A DNA stretch of 64,000 nt from Paraglaciecola mesophila KMM 241. GTDB taxonomy: Bacteria > Pseudomonadota > Gammaproteobacteria > Enterobacterales > Alteromonadaceae. The stretch is taken from contig NZ_BAEP01000074.1 of the NCBI RefSeq assembly GCF_000315015.1, positions 62,001 through 126,000 of the forward strand, read 5' to 3'. Numbering within the stretch: the first letter of the stretch is position 1; the number at the start of each line of letters is the position of its first letter. Below, one piece after another: positions 45,825-55,356 of the stretch. The notes under the pieces were generated by a model that saw only the letters and a program-made list of their open reading frames with translations, made no database searches and was not told the DNA's origin. The position numbers and the translations under genes were made by a program.

Positions 45825-48800
45825 ATGTTAGGTAAGTATTGTCATTTAGTGGGATGGTTATGGATATTATTTCACTCTTTTAAGGCGTTGGCGGCCCCCG
45901 ATGTGTCACATGCTTTATTAAAGTCCCCAGTTTTCTCTCAATTAACGACTGAAAATGGCTTAAGTCAAGACACGATCAATGTGATGCACACAGATGATCA
46001 AGGTTTCTTATGGTTAGGCACAGACACAGGGTTGAATCGTTACGATGGTTATCAAGTCGACGTAGTTGAACCGAGTAACGTTTCTCTCAGTGCAAAAACG
46101 ATAAATGACCTGATGCAAGATACCCAAGGCAATTTATGGGTCGCGACATTTAGCGCAGGTATTTTCAAGATTAACTTATCCAGCGGCGAAGCGCAGTTAA
46201 TCGATAATCGAAAATCCCAAGTTATCGCTGATTGGCAACAGAGTTTTAATGCTATCGCTGAAGATAATAGCGGCGCAGTTTGGCTCGCTTCAGACGAAGA
46301 GATCCTGCGATACGAACCGCACACAAATACCCTGATAAGCATTTTTTCTATGGCCACTAACAAGATAGAAAAAGGCTATTACATCCGTACTTTGGTCTGG
46401 CATAACGATTTACTGTTTTTTGGCACCAATGAGCGCTTGTTCGTATATTCCCCCCAGCTTAAAGAAAGCGTCGATTTAGGCTTTTTATTTGCAGAATTTA
46501 GCAATGAAGGGCAAAGAGATGTCAAATCTCTTTTCGTAGATGAGCTTCGAGATGTATTGATGATAGGCACGGTAAAAGGGTTATACAGTGTCTCTTTAGC
46601 GCAGATATCTGATTATATTACCCAGGATATTACACCAGACCCTCTCGCTACCTTGATTACAAGTCGCAATATTTGGCGTATTAGAACTTTAGATGGTTCA
46701 CTTTTTTACCTTCCGACGGATCAAGGAGTTTTCACCTATGACGCCCAATCCGGGCAAGCACAGCATTTATTTTTACCCACGGACAGTAGGTTATTACTGT
46801 CCCAGGATGTTATTTACGACATTGCATTCGATGACAGCAATAATTTATGGCTAGGCACCCGCTCAGATGGTGTTTTACATTGGGTTAGTACTTCGCAATC
46901 CTTTCAAAACATACTCAACCTCAACGGCGGACGATTTGCTAAAACGTTGAGTGACAATAACATATGGGCCTTAGCGCAAGTCGACCCGAGCGGGTATTGG
47001 ATAGGCACCGATAATGGGCTAAATTACTATGATTTTGAAACCGCAGCGGTTGAATCGTTTTTGGTTTCATCTCATGATCTAGCGCAGTATTCAAAATCGA
47101 GTATCCATCAAATTTTACCGGCGGACTCTGGATACTTATGGTTGCTTACAGGGGAGGGGTTACGCCGCTTTCATATTCAATCAAGAAAGCTCGAAGCAAT
47201 ACAGTTAGCAAATTCAACCAATAACGACATCCTTAATGAGTATATTCAAAGCGCTATTGCGACCAAAAGTGGCGATTTATATTTGGCATACGAACAAGGT
47301 ATCTACTACTACGACACACAAACGAAGGAAATCAGCGCGTTAAAAGAGCTTAATGCACTTGCGACTACAAAGTTACTGCGAGGCATAATGCCTTCGCTTC
47401 CGAATGCGCCTAATAGTCTCTTATTGAGCACCTTAGGCGGCATGTTTCAGTGGGACCTCAACCTAAAGCAATTAACGCCTGTTCATCAATTGGATAAGCA
47501 ATTAAGTGCTAACTTATGGCCAGATAGTTGGGTGCTGGATAAGCAGAACATCTTGTGGGTTAGCTATCCAAGTTATGGCTTAGTCGGGCTTGATGGTGCC
47601 ACATTCGAACAAAAGTATTTCTTTGATAAAGATAACCTACTGCCGTCAAATAATATTTATAGCTTACAACCAGATGGTAGAAACGCCATCTGGATAAGCT
47701 CTCATAACGGATTACTTAAATTCGATCCCAAACTCATGACACTGCAGCGTTATGGACACGCTCACGGTTTAGCCAATGAAGAATTTAATCAGGGGGCTAA
47801 TATAAAACTTGATAATGGCAAACTGGTATTCGGTTCGCCTAAAGGCCTAGTGATGTTTGCGCCTTGGGCATTACCTAACAGCCGGCAAACGTCGCAAAAG
47901 CCAAAAATTACCGGCATCAAACTGTCATCCTCGCCTTACTCATCTAAATTAGGAGATTTAGCCGATAGTGAAGTTCGCATGGCTTACGATGATGTGGGTT
48001 TGCAAGTTAGATTCTCTACCTTGCAATTCGCCAGCTTAGATAGCACGCGTTATCAATATCGGCTCAGTGGAACACAAGATATTACCTATCCGAGTACCCC
48101 TGATCCTCAAGTGTATTTCCCCAAACTTGAACCCGGTGCGTATGTTTTCAGTGTTTCCGCCATTGGTATGTCAGGCGGCAAGGAAAGTCCCAGTGCTCAA
48201 ATCAAAATAAAGGTAGATTATGCGCCCTGGAACTCACCTTTAGCCTATCTAAACTACGCTCTGCTGATAGGACTCGTTGCTTATACTTTTTGGAAAATGC
48301 GCAGCTTACAGGCCCAAAGGTTGCGTAGCGCGCACAAGGAAGCCTTACTAAGTCAGGGCCGGCTGTCACTCGCCCTACAAGCGAGCAACAGTGACGTATG
48401 GGAATGGGATGAAAAGAGTGACACAATCCAAGCCTCTCGTTTTCACGATGAGCTCGGTTACAGAGATAAGACCGGCACAGTCGCGCGAGCTGAGCACTTA
48501 TCACTTATTCATGATCGTGACCGAGAGATGTATTTAGCCCGCTGGCACACCTTTATTGAACAAGAAGATCGCGTGTTAGACGTGACCTACAGAATGCGTT
48601 CCCATGACGGGCATTGGTTGTGGTTTCGTGATGTAGGTAATGTGACAGGGGGAATCGCAAGCGAGCACAACCAACGCGTTGTGGGGACTTATGCCAACAT
48701 CACGGACAGCATTGCAGAGCAAGAAGATTTGCGTTTATTTGGGGAAGCGTACAAGCACACCCGGGATTGGGTGCTAGTGTGCAACCGTCACACAGTGCCG

Positions 48801-50399
48801 ATGGCGGCAAACCAAGCGTTTTGCAATACATTTAATATCGATGAGCAGCAGGATATTGCCTCTCAACTCAAGCTTGTTTATCACGATCAACAAGCCGGAT
48901 TGTTGAGCTTCTGGGGCAAACTTGAAAGCTTAAAAGCAGGTGAAGATTGGCGCGGTGAAGACCAAATCATGTTGCTGAACGAGGAGATACGAGATGTTTT
49001 GGTATACATCAAAGCCGTCGCCTGTATCAACGATGTCGCGGATATTGACTCTTATCTGATTATTTTAAGTGATATCAGCGAACATAAGAAAGCCCAGCAA
49101 GCATTAATGAAGTTGGCAAATTTTGATGCACTTACTGGTTTACCCAACAGAGCGTTATTGCTTGACCGTGTTGATCATGCGATTTATCAAGCCCAACGTT
49201 CAGCAAGTACCCTAGGTTTGTTTTTTATCGATCTGGATAAATTCAAGCAAGTAAATGACAGTTTGGGACATAACGCTGGGGATACATTGCTACAAGAAAT
49301 TTCCACCCGTTTGCTCAATCTGTTACGCAAAGAAGATACCATTGCCAGATTGGGCGGCGATGAATTTGTGGTGCTAATTGAAAACGTTCACGTCATTGAT
49401 GATGTCACGCACTTAGCTAGCCAGATTATTGAAATCATCGATACCCCAGTGCAGCTGGACAACCACCTAGTGAGCGTATCTTCGAGTATTGGTATTGCGC
49501 TTTATCCCGATGATGCACAAGACGCACAAGAGCTTCTGCAAAATGCGGATATTGCGATGTACCACGCTAAAGAAAATGGACGCAGTCACTTTCAATTTTT
49601 CACTGCCAAAATGAACGTTATTGCCCAACAACGTTTGGCGTTAGAGAGTGACCTCAAGTACGCCCATAGCCATCAACAGTTTGAAAATTACTATCAACCC
49701 ATTATTGATATTAGCCGCAATAAAATCGCTGGCTTTGAGTTACTAATGCGCTGGTTTACCGACACAGGGAAGGTTTCACCCGGGCGTTTTATTCCCGTAG
49801 CGGAAGAGCTTGGTTTGATTGAAAGCATGACGCTACAAGCCATGGAGCGGGCGCTTCCCATGTTTAAGCATTGGCAAGTCAATGGGTTCGATGGGTATTT
49901 ATCTGTCAATCTATCAGCCCGTCATTTTGAATCTCTTCAGTCTATAAAGGATGTGATCGCCTTTTTAGCATCCAATGCCTTGCCGGTGGACATGGTTCGA
50001 TTTGAAATAACTGAAAGTGCGCTGATGAAGGATTATCAGAAGGCGATTATCTACATGAAACATCTACGAGAAGCGGGTTTTAGCATTGCCTTAGATGACT
50101 TCGGTACTGGATATTCGTCTTTAAAATACCTTAAAGAGTTTCCGTTAAGTGTGATTAAAGTGGATAAAAGTTTCGTCGACGACATTGGCATAAACAAGAA
50201 TAACGAGGCGTTGATTGAAACCATCTTGCGTATGGCGCAAAGCCTTAATATGTACTGCGTGGCAGAAGGGATAGAAACCAAAGAGCAAGTCGCGTTCTTT
50301 AAGGAGCACGATTGCCAATTTCTGCAAGGGTTCTATTTTTCTAAGCCTGTTGCCTTGGCTGATACCTTCGCATTAATAGATAAGCCCTTAGTTTACTAG
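45825..50399 (+). CDS. Periplasmic propeller sensor with PAS, GGDEF and EAL domains (1524 residues)
   Basis: Same architecture as the 25474-29991 protein. Signal peptide at about 1-24, propeller repeats at about 35-700 (units such as GFLWLGTDTGLNRYDGYQV), Y_Y_Y at about 715-795 and a membrane helix at about 806-826. Two PAS-like domains precede the output domains. GGDEF at about 1177 is intact (RLGGDEF) with an RxxD inhibitory site (RKED) 5 residues upstream. The EAL signature reads ELL (FELLMRWF, about 1305), but DDFGTGYS and the metal-binding EGIETKEQ are intact. Likely product-inhibited cyclase, with hydrolase activity uncertain. A GGAG site precedes the ATG. Confidence 0.9.
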   Translation: MLGKYCHLVGWLWILFHSFKALAAPDVSHALLKSPVFSQLTTENGLSQDTINVMHTDDQGFLWLGTDTGLNRYDGYQVDVVEPSNVSLSAKTINDLMQDTQGNLWVATFSAGIFKINLSSGEAQLIDNRKSQVIADWQQSFNAIAEDNSGAVWLASDEEILRYEPHTNTLISIFSMATNKIEKGYYIRTLVWHNDLLFFGTNERLFVYSPQLKESVDLGFLFAEFSNEGQRDVKSLFVDELRDVLMIGTVKGLYSVSLAQISDYITQDITPDPLATLITSRNIWRIRTLDGSLFYLPTDQGVFTYDAQSGQAQHLFLPTDSRLLLSQDVIYDIAFDDSNNLWLGTRSDGVLHWVSTSQSFQNILNLNGGRFAKTLSDNNIWALAQVDPSGYWIGTDNGLNYYDFETAAVESFLVSSHDLAQYSKSSIHQILPADSGYLWLLTGEGLRRFHIQSRKLEAIQLANSTNNDILNEYIQSAIATKSGDLYLAYEQGIYYYDTQTKEISALKELNALATTKLLRGIMPSLPNAPNSLLLSTLGGMFQWDLNLKQLTPVHQLDKQLSANLWPDSWVLDKQNILWVSYPSYGLVGLDGATFEQKYFFDKDNLLPSNNIYSLQPDGRNAIWISSHNGLLKFDPKLMTLQRYGHAHGLANEEFNQGANIKLDNGKLVFGSPKGLVMFAPWALPNSRQTSQKPKITGIKLSSSPYSSKLGDLADSEVRMAYDDVGLQVRFSTLQFASLDSTRYQYRLSGTQDITYPSTPDPQVYFPKLEPGAYVFSVSAIGMSGGKESPSAQIKIKVDYAPWNSPLAYLNYALLIGLVAYTFWKMRSLQAQRLRSAHKEALLSQGRLSLALQASNSDVWEWDEKSDTIQASRFHDELGYRDKTGTVARAEHLSLIHDRDREMYLARWHTFIEQEDRVLDVTYRMRSHDGHWLWFRDVGNVTGGIASEHNQRVVGTYANITDSIAEQEDLRLFGEAYKHTRDWVLVCNRHTVPMAANQAFCNTFNIDEQQDIASQLKLVYHDQQAGLLSFWGKLESLKAGEDWRGEDQIMLLNEEIRDVLVYIKAVACINDVADIDSYLIILSDISEHKKAQQALMKLANFDALTGLPNRALLLDRVDHAIYQAQRSASTLGLFFIDLDKFKQVNDSLGHNAGDTLLQEISTRLLNLLRKEDTIARLGGDEFVVLIENVHVIDDVTHLASQIIEIIDTPVQLDNHLVSVSSSIGIALYPDDAQDAQELLQNADIAMYHAKENGRSHFQFFTAKMNVIAQQRLALESDLKYAHSHQQFENYYQPIIDISRNKIAGFELLMRWFTDTGKVSPGRFIPVAEELGLIESMTLQAMERALPMFKHWQVNGFDGYLSVNLSARHFESLQSIKDVIAFLASNALPVDMVRFEITESALMKDYQKAIIYMKHLREAGFSIALDDFGTGYSSLKYLKEFPLSVIKVDKSFVDDIGINKNNEALIETILRMAQSLNMYCVAEGIETKEQVAFFKEHDCQFLQGFYFSKPVALADTFALIDKPLVY

Positions 50400-50508
50400 A
50401 GGTTAAGAGGTAAACCGCTATAAATAAGGCTGTCGTCGATGTTAATTCTACGGGGCGAAAAGAGCGTGTTAGTTGATACGAGTTGCTAGGCGTCATTAGC
50501 GAAGATCC

Positions 50509-51141
50509 TTATAAAGATTGTTTCAAGGACGCATCATTGTGCGTTATGACAGGCTGGGCATTTTCAATGACTTGCTCTACCGAGGGATGTGCGATCAGCC
50601 TGCCTATTATGCGAACATCTCCGCCAACAAATACAGTGGGGGGCACTTCATTGGTTTTATCATTTTGATTAATCTGTTGGCCAATAACCACATTGCCAAA
50701 AATTACGGTATTGCCGGTTAGACTGATATCTCCTTGTTGGGCCTTAATGTGCCCAAATACGGTTACGCCGTTTAACGCTATGTTGCCATCATTTGTGCAA
50801 ATTGAACCTACAACGACACTGGTTTCTGGTAAATCGACATTTCCACGTACAATGTGAATATTTGACATCATTTGCTTAGGCAAGCTGCTCTTAACATCGT
50901 TACCAATACGGCTTAGGTTTTCGACCTCTGGTGCCGCTAAGCTATGGTTACTGTAAGTGAGGTTACGCATTAGCCTAAGCTTTTTCTTAGCTTCAGTTAG
51001 TGCTGGAAGGCTTCTGTCAATTTGTGTATTTGCTTCACTTGCAAAGTGGGAAGATACAGCCTCTTTGTGACTGGCCAGTGCAATGCTTGGACTAAAAGCC
51101 AATATGCCCACACCTAGTATGATCGGTAAACTCATCATCAT
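50509..51141 (-). CDS. Exported protein with bactofilin/polymer-forming-like beta repeats
   Basis: 210 residues. Signal peptide at about 1-24 (LGVGILAFSPSIALA), a helical linker (about 25-90), then short repeats of about 20 residues. These read like stacked turns: DVKSSLPKQ.., HIVRGNVDLPETSVVVGSIC, TVFGHIKAQQGDISLTG, TVIFGNVVIGQ, VFVGGDVRIIGRLIA. The pattern resembles the beta-helix of bactofilins but with a secretion signal. No catalytic motif. It is transcribed toward the preceding sensor gene. Function unknown. Three ATGs (51141, 51138, 51135) are possible starts. Confidence 0.6.
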   Translation of the reverse strand: MMMSLPIILGVGILAFSPSIALASHKEAVSSHFASEANTQIDRSLPALTEAKKKLRLMRNLTYSNHSLAAPEVENLSRIGNDVKSSLPKQMMSNIHIVRGNVDLPETSVVVGSICTNDGNIALNGVTVFGHIKAQQGDISLTGNTVIFGNVVIGQQINQNDKTNEVPPTVFVGGDVRIIGRLIAHPSVEQVIENAQPVITHNDASLKQSL

Positions 51142-51352
51142 CTCTCATCAATTGTTAGACGTAATTCTGAATGAACAATGCAACGCAGATCCTGTGCCAA
51201 ATGAATAACTCACTGTTAATAAAGAGAATTTTTAAGTTTAAGTCGTGTAAATTGAGACTTTAACGCCGGGGGTAAGTCAAATTCGCTAACATTTAGCCAA
51301 AAATGTGAATTCAAGAATTGCACTATTTAAAACAGGAAAACCTGACTTTTAG

Positions 51353-53038
51353 GTGTATACATTAGGTATGACGTATTTTTTTGCGGTACACGTGACTGCA
51401 CTTTCGGAGCCAAACCTTTTGCTTAGCCGTGTGCTAAGTCCTGTGTTAGTAAACCGTAGAAACAAAGCTCAGTCTGCTATTCGTTCTTTCTGTTACCTAT
51501 CAGCGGTGTTATTGATATGCAGTATGTTCAGTCATCGTCTTTATGCCCAGCAACAGAACACCTGCTTTGTATCCCATGAACAACTGGACTATACAACTCT
51601 TCCCCTTACGTTAAATCAGCTCACAAGGTTGCCGGTTAGACAATTTATTAATCATCTATCAGTATCGTGCAACGTCAACGAGCAAAGTGTGCTGGTCATC
51701 AACAACAATGCCATACGTCACGCAAATTTACTCATCGATCATCAAGAACAGCAGAAAATTGCCGCTAATAAATTGGTTTTTGTTTTACCCCAGGGGCAGT
51801 ACCGCGCAAATCTGATACTAGACGCTGAGCGTGACTTTTCTCTCACATTAGAGCGCAAAACCTGGCCTGAATATGCATTGGCTGGCCAACAACATAATTT
51901 GCTATTGGGCATGTTTTTTGGGTTGTGCATTACGCTGGTTTTTTACCTGTATGTCATGGGCAGAAGCCTTAAAGACAAACGATTTCATTTCTACTGCTAT
52001 TACGTACTCTGCGCGGGCATTTTTTTCTTGTTACAGGAAGGGAACATAAACCTGTTCTTTGATGCGAACCTAACCAACAACAGAGGATTAAATCTCCTCT
52101 TTGCAGGCTTAACCGTGTTTACCGGCACAATTTTCGTTATAACCTTACTGGGTCTACAACGACGCTGGTCACGCTTCACTCGTTATGCAGTGATGTACCC
52201 TGCGGTTGTTGTGCTGGGGATCTCAATTGTGCTGTGTTTTTTACCAAGAGGGGAGTGGTTTACGTTACTCGCCACAATCATGGCGCGAACTACTATGGCG
52301 TTATTAATGTGTTCCTTTGGGCTGATTGCTTACGCATCTTACGTTCGTGTACACACCGCTCGTCTTGTACTATTTGCTTCATTGATTGTGTGTTGCGCGA
52401 TGGCTTTCCGAATATTTCTGGGTGATCAAAGCCCATTTTTACAACGATACGGCTTGATATTTTCCTTTGCCATTGAGAGCTTTCTTCTCGCTATCGCTAC
52501 TTCAGAAAGAATAAAGCGCATCAACCAAGAAAAGATCTTGGCTCAAGCCCAAGCCATGACAGACCCACTGTGTGAAATTTTTAATCGAAGAGGCTGGGAA
52601 GAAGCCGCAGAAAAAATCTTGAAGAAACACAATACACAGCAGGGGATATTATGTTTGTTGTACATCGATTTAGATTGCTTTAAAGAGATTAATGATACCT
52701 ATGGGCATAAAGCGGGAGACGAAGTGCTGCGAATTATTGCCAAAATAATCCGTAAACAAATGCGTGACCAAGATGCTGTTGGCCGCCTGGGCGGTGATGA
52801 ATTCGTCGCTCTTGCCCAGTTCGACGATGATCTGCAATCTGAATCACTAAAAGTGCGTGTCACTAAACGCTTAAAGAATATTAACATCAGTACCGACAGT
52901 GCACAGATCCGAGTCACCGCGAGTGTGGGCTGCGTGGTGTTCAGTGATAACGAAACAAGTGTAAGTGAAATGCTGCAAAAAGCGGATCAAGCAATGTATA
53001 CAAGCAAAAGGGAGAATCAAGACACGACACTTACTTGA
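51353..53038 (+). CDS. 7TM-DISM diguanylate cyclase
   Basis: 561 residues. An N-terminal signal or anchor segment and a short periplasmic domain precede seven membrane helices (about 180-385) of the 7TMR-DISM type (LLLGMFFGLCITLVFYLYVMG). A GGDEF domain follows (about 395-560). The active-site motif RLGGDEF at about 478 is intact and an RxxD inhibitory site (RDQD) is 5 residues upstream. Both support c-di-GMP synthesis with product inhibition; there is no EAL domain. The start is GTG at 51353 or ATG at 51368, with no clear ribosome site for either. Confidence 0.86.
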   Translation: MYTLGMTYFFAVHVTALSEPNLLLSRVLSPVLVNRRNKAQSAIRSFCYLSAVLLICSMFSHRLYAQQQNTCFVSHEQLDYTTLPLTLNQLTRLPVRQFINHLSVSCNVNEQSVLVINNNAIRHANLLIDHQEQQKIAANKLVFVLPQGQYRANLILDAERDFSLTLERKTWPEYALAGQQHNLLLGMFFGLCITLVFYLYVMGRSLKDKRFHFYCYYVLCAGIFFLLQEGNINLFFDANLTNNRGLNLLFAGLTVFTGTIFVITLLGLQRRWSRFTRYAVMYPAVVVLGISIVLCFLPRGEWFTLLATIMARTTMALLMCSFGLIAYASYVRVHTARLVLFASLIVCCAMAFRIFLGDQSPFLQRYGLIFSFAIESFLLAIATSERIKRINQEKILAQAQAMTDPLCEIFNRRGWEEAAEKILKKHNTQQGILCLLYIDLDCFKEINDTYGHKAGDEVLRIIAKIIRKQMRDQDAVGRLGGDEFVALAQFDDDLQSESLKVRVTKRLKNINISTDSAQIRVTASVGCVVFSDNETSVSEMLQKADQAMYTSKRENQDTTLT

Positions 53039-53099
53039 CTTGAACGTCAGATAATATACTGTTTTGATTGGAGTTTTTAATATCATATGTGAGGTCGTT

Positions 53100-53927
53100 A
53101 TGTTGTCCGCTGAGCAGAAGCAAGACTTTCTTGCACAAGGCTATATCGTGTTAGATCAGCTTTTTTCCGAGGCTGAAATGGCTTTGCTCAAACAAGAAGC
53201 TGAATCTATTGTTGAGTTGTTTGACCCTAATTCAACTCGTGCTGTTTTTTCTACCCAAGATCAGAGTAAATCAAGAGATGAATACTTCTTACAATCAGGC
53301 GATAAGATCCGCTGTTTTTTTGAGGAAGAAGCCTTTGATGTCAATGGTGAGTTAACCCAATCCAAAGCGATGAGCATCAATAAAATTGGCCATGCCTTGC
53401 ACACATTAAACCCCGTATTTAAAAAATTCAGTCACGATCCACGGATCGCTCAGTTAGCAAAGGATGTGGGGCTGCTTAAGCCGCAAATACATCAATCTAT
53501 GTATATTTTTAAACAGCCGAAGATAGGAGGAGTGATCCGCTGGCATCAAGACGGCACCTATTTTCTAAGTGATCCCTTGTCCGTTGTGACATTTTGGTTT
53601 GCTGTTGAAGATGCCACCATTGAAAATGGTTGCTTACAAATCAAGGCCGATGGTAGTGATACGCCGTTGCGCGAACAATTTATGCGTTTTGCTGATGACA
53701 ACACAGAGCTAAAAGTACTGGATGAAACGCCTTGGCCAAAAGATGAAGATGCGAAACCGTTGGAGGTGAAGAAAGGCTCGCTGGTTGTTTTTGACGGTTT
53801 ACTGCCGCATTTTAGTGCGCCTAATCGCTCAGAGAAATCACGCCATGCTTTTACGCTGCACATGACGTGTGCCACCACAAAATATGACTCGCTAAATTGG
53901 TTGCAAGCCGTGCCTAGCCCTCTGTAG
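53100..53927 (+). CDS. Phytanoyl-CoA dioxygenase (PhyH)-family Fe(II)/2-oxoglutarate oxygenase
   Basis: About 275 residues. The HxD iron-binding pair is IRWHQDGTYF (His and Asp), with the distal His in LLPHFSAPNRS and the 2-oxoglutarate Arg in SRHAFTLHM. The family includes human PHYHD1-like proteins and bacterial hydroxylases. Substrate unknown. I take ATG at 53100 after a GTGAGG site rather than an in-frame TTG at 53064. It starts 61 nt after the diguanylate cyclase gene. Confidence 0.87.
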   Translation: MLSAEQKQDFLAQGYIVLDQLFSEAEMALLKQEAESIVELFDPNSTRAVFSTQDQSKSRDEYFLQSGDKIRCFFEEEAFDVNGELTQSKAMSINKIGHALHTLNPVFKKFSHDPRIAQLAKDVGLLKPQIHQSMYIFKQPKIGGVIRWHQDGTYFLSDPLSVVTFWFAVEDATIENGCLQIKADGSDTPLREQFMRFADDNTELKVLDETPWPKDEDAKPLEVKKGSLVVFDGLLPHFSAPNRSEKSRHAFTLHMTCATTKYDSLNWLQAVPSPL

Positions 53928-53935
53928 TTGATTTA

Positions 53936-54211
53936 TTAACCGCGATAGAGGGTTTTGATTAAGTGGTAACCAAACTGAGTTTTGACTGGTCCGTGAACGG
54001 TTAAAATCTCTTTTTTAAACACAACGTTGTCAAAGGCTTTGACCATAGTGCCCGGGCTGAATTCCCCTAGATCACCGCCTTTTTTGCCGGATGGGCACAG
54101 TGAATGCTTTTTAGCGAGTTGTTGAAAGTTCGCGCCTTTGTCTAATTGCGCTTTCAACTGTTGTGCTTCTTTTTCGGTTTTGACCAAGATATGGCATGCG
54201 CCTGCTTTCAT
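53936..54211 (-). CDS. ppiC: Parvulin-type peptidyl-prolyl isomerase (PpiC)
   Basis: 91-residue single-domain parvulin with the motifs [46 protein letters not shown] and [15 protein letters not shown]. It matches E. coli PpiC (93), has no signal peptide and is cytoplasmic. Convergent with the PhyH gene. Confidence 0.95.
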   Translation of the reverse strand: MKAGACHILVKTEKEAQQLKAQLDKGANFQQLAKKHSLCPSGKKGGDLGEFSPGTMVKAFDNVVFKKEILTVHGPVKTQFGYHLIKTLYRG

Positions 54212-54540
54212 GATAATTCACCTATTTCGTTAACGCGCTCACTGCCTTTTTACAAGGCTTAATTGGGCGCGTACTGTGACAATATTAATACTGTTATTGT
54301 GCCACGGGACTGAGGTTAGCAGCAAAGACAAAGATCTATATTTAAAATCCATAAGGTAATTCCCATAGGTCTCGGATATTGTTTGTCTCTCGGTTATCAT
54401 AGGTGTTTTTGGCAGATGCACTCAGCTTAGTAAAAACAGTGCGTATGTTGATAATATGCGCGCTGATTTTTGAGCGCAGTAAGACGAAGCGAAAATCGCT
54501 AAACCGATTTGATGGCTAACTTGAATAGTAAGGAGATAAG
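54212..54540. other. Divergent region between ppiC and the aldolase gene
   Basis: About 330 bases with both promoters and a strong AAGGAG site at 54530-54535 for the GTG start of the aldolase. I see no other definite element. Confidence 0.45.
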
Positions 54541-55308
54541 GTGTTTGCGTTATCCGATAGAAGCTTAAAAGGGCAAGTGTCTGATGTTGAGTGGCAATCT
54601 CGTATTGATCTAGCGGCATGTTACAGACTCGTGGCAGATGCGCGCTGGGGGGACCTTATTTATACTCATATTTCCGCGCGTGTTCCCGGTACAGATGAGT
54701 ATTTGATTAATCCTTTTGGATTAACATTTGAAGAAGTCACCGCCTCGAACCTAGTAAAAGTCGATTTAGAGGGAAATATTTTAGACGGCTCGCCGTATTC
54801 TATTAATCCTGCTGGTTTTACCATTCATAGCGCTATTCATGAAGTGAGACATGATGCCCAGTGCGTCATTCATCTACATACCAAGGCAACGATTAGCGTT
54901 GCGAGCCTAAAGGGCGGTTTGCAACCATGGAGCCAATACGCAATGTTCTCTTTGTCGTCCATGAGCTATCACGCCTATGAAGGTTTAGCGGTAAATGCCG
55001 ACGAGAAAAAACGCCTGCAAGATGATTTAGCGAGTAACAACCATATGCTGTTACACAATCATGGCGGTTTGACATTAGGCCCAACTGTGGGGGATGCCTT
55101 TATGCGCTTTTATGATTTGCAGCGGGCCTGTGAAATTCAAATGGACCTGCTTCAAGCAAATCAATCGGTTATTGAAATTCCACAAGCCATTGTCGATGGC
55201 ATCTATGCTCAGGCCAATGTGGTTCACAGTGGGCAAACCGGCGGCCAAAAATCCTGGCCGGCCATGTTACGTAAAGCGTACAAACTCGATCCGAGTTTCT
55301 GCGAATAA
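54541..55308 (+). CDS. Class II aldolase/adducin-family protein
   Basis: 255 residues. The zinc-binding histidines are visible in VIHLHTKATI and LLHNHGGLTLG, the family signature. RWGDLIYTHISARVPG and the DAFMRFYDLQRACEIQ C-terminal block fit the araD/adducin-like superfamily. The start is GTG at 54541 with an AAGGAG site 5 nt upstream. It lies 48 nt before the enolase-superfamily gene, so they probably form an operon. The metabolic role is not identifiable; a sugar-acid aldolase or decarboxylase-like activity is plausible. Confidence 0.85.
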   Translation: MFALSDRSLKGQVSDVEWQSRIDLAACYRLVADARWGDLIYTHISARVPGTDEYLINPFGLTFEEVTASNLVKVDLEGNILDGSPYSINPAGFTIHSAIHEVRHDAQCVIHLHTKATISVASLKGGLQPWSQYAMFSLSSMSYHAYEGLAVNADEKKRLQDDLASNNHMLLHNHGGLTLGPTVGDAFMRFYDLQRACEIQMDLLQANQSVIEIPQAIVDGIYAQANVVHSGQTGGQKSWPAMLRKAYKLDPSFCE

Positions 55309-55356
55309 CGAAATAAACATACAAGACAAAAATACTTACTTTCAGGAATAGAATTA

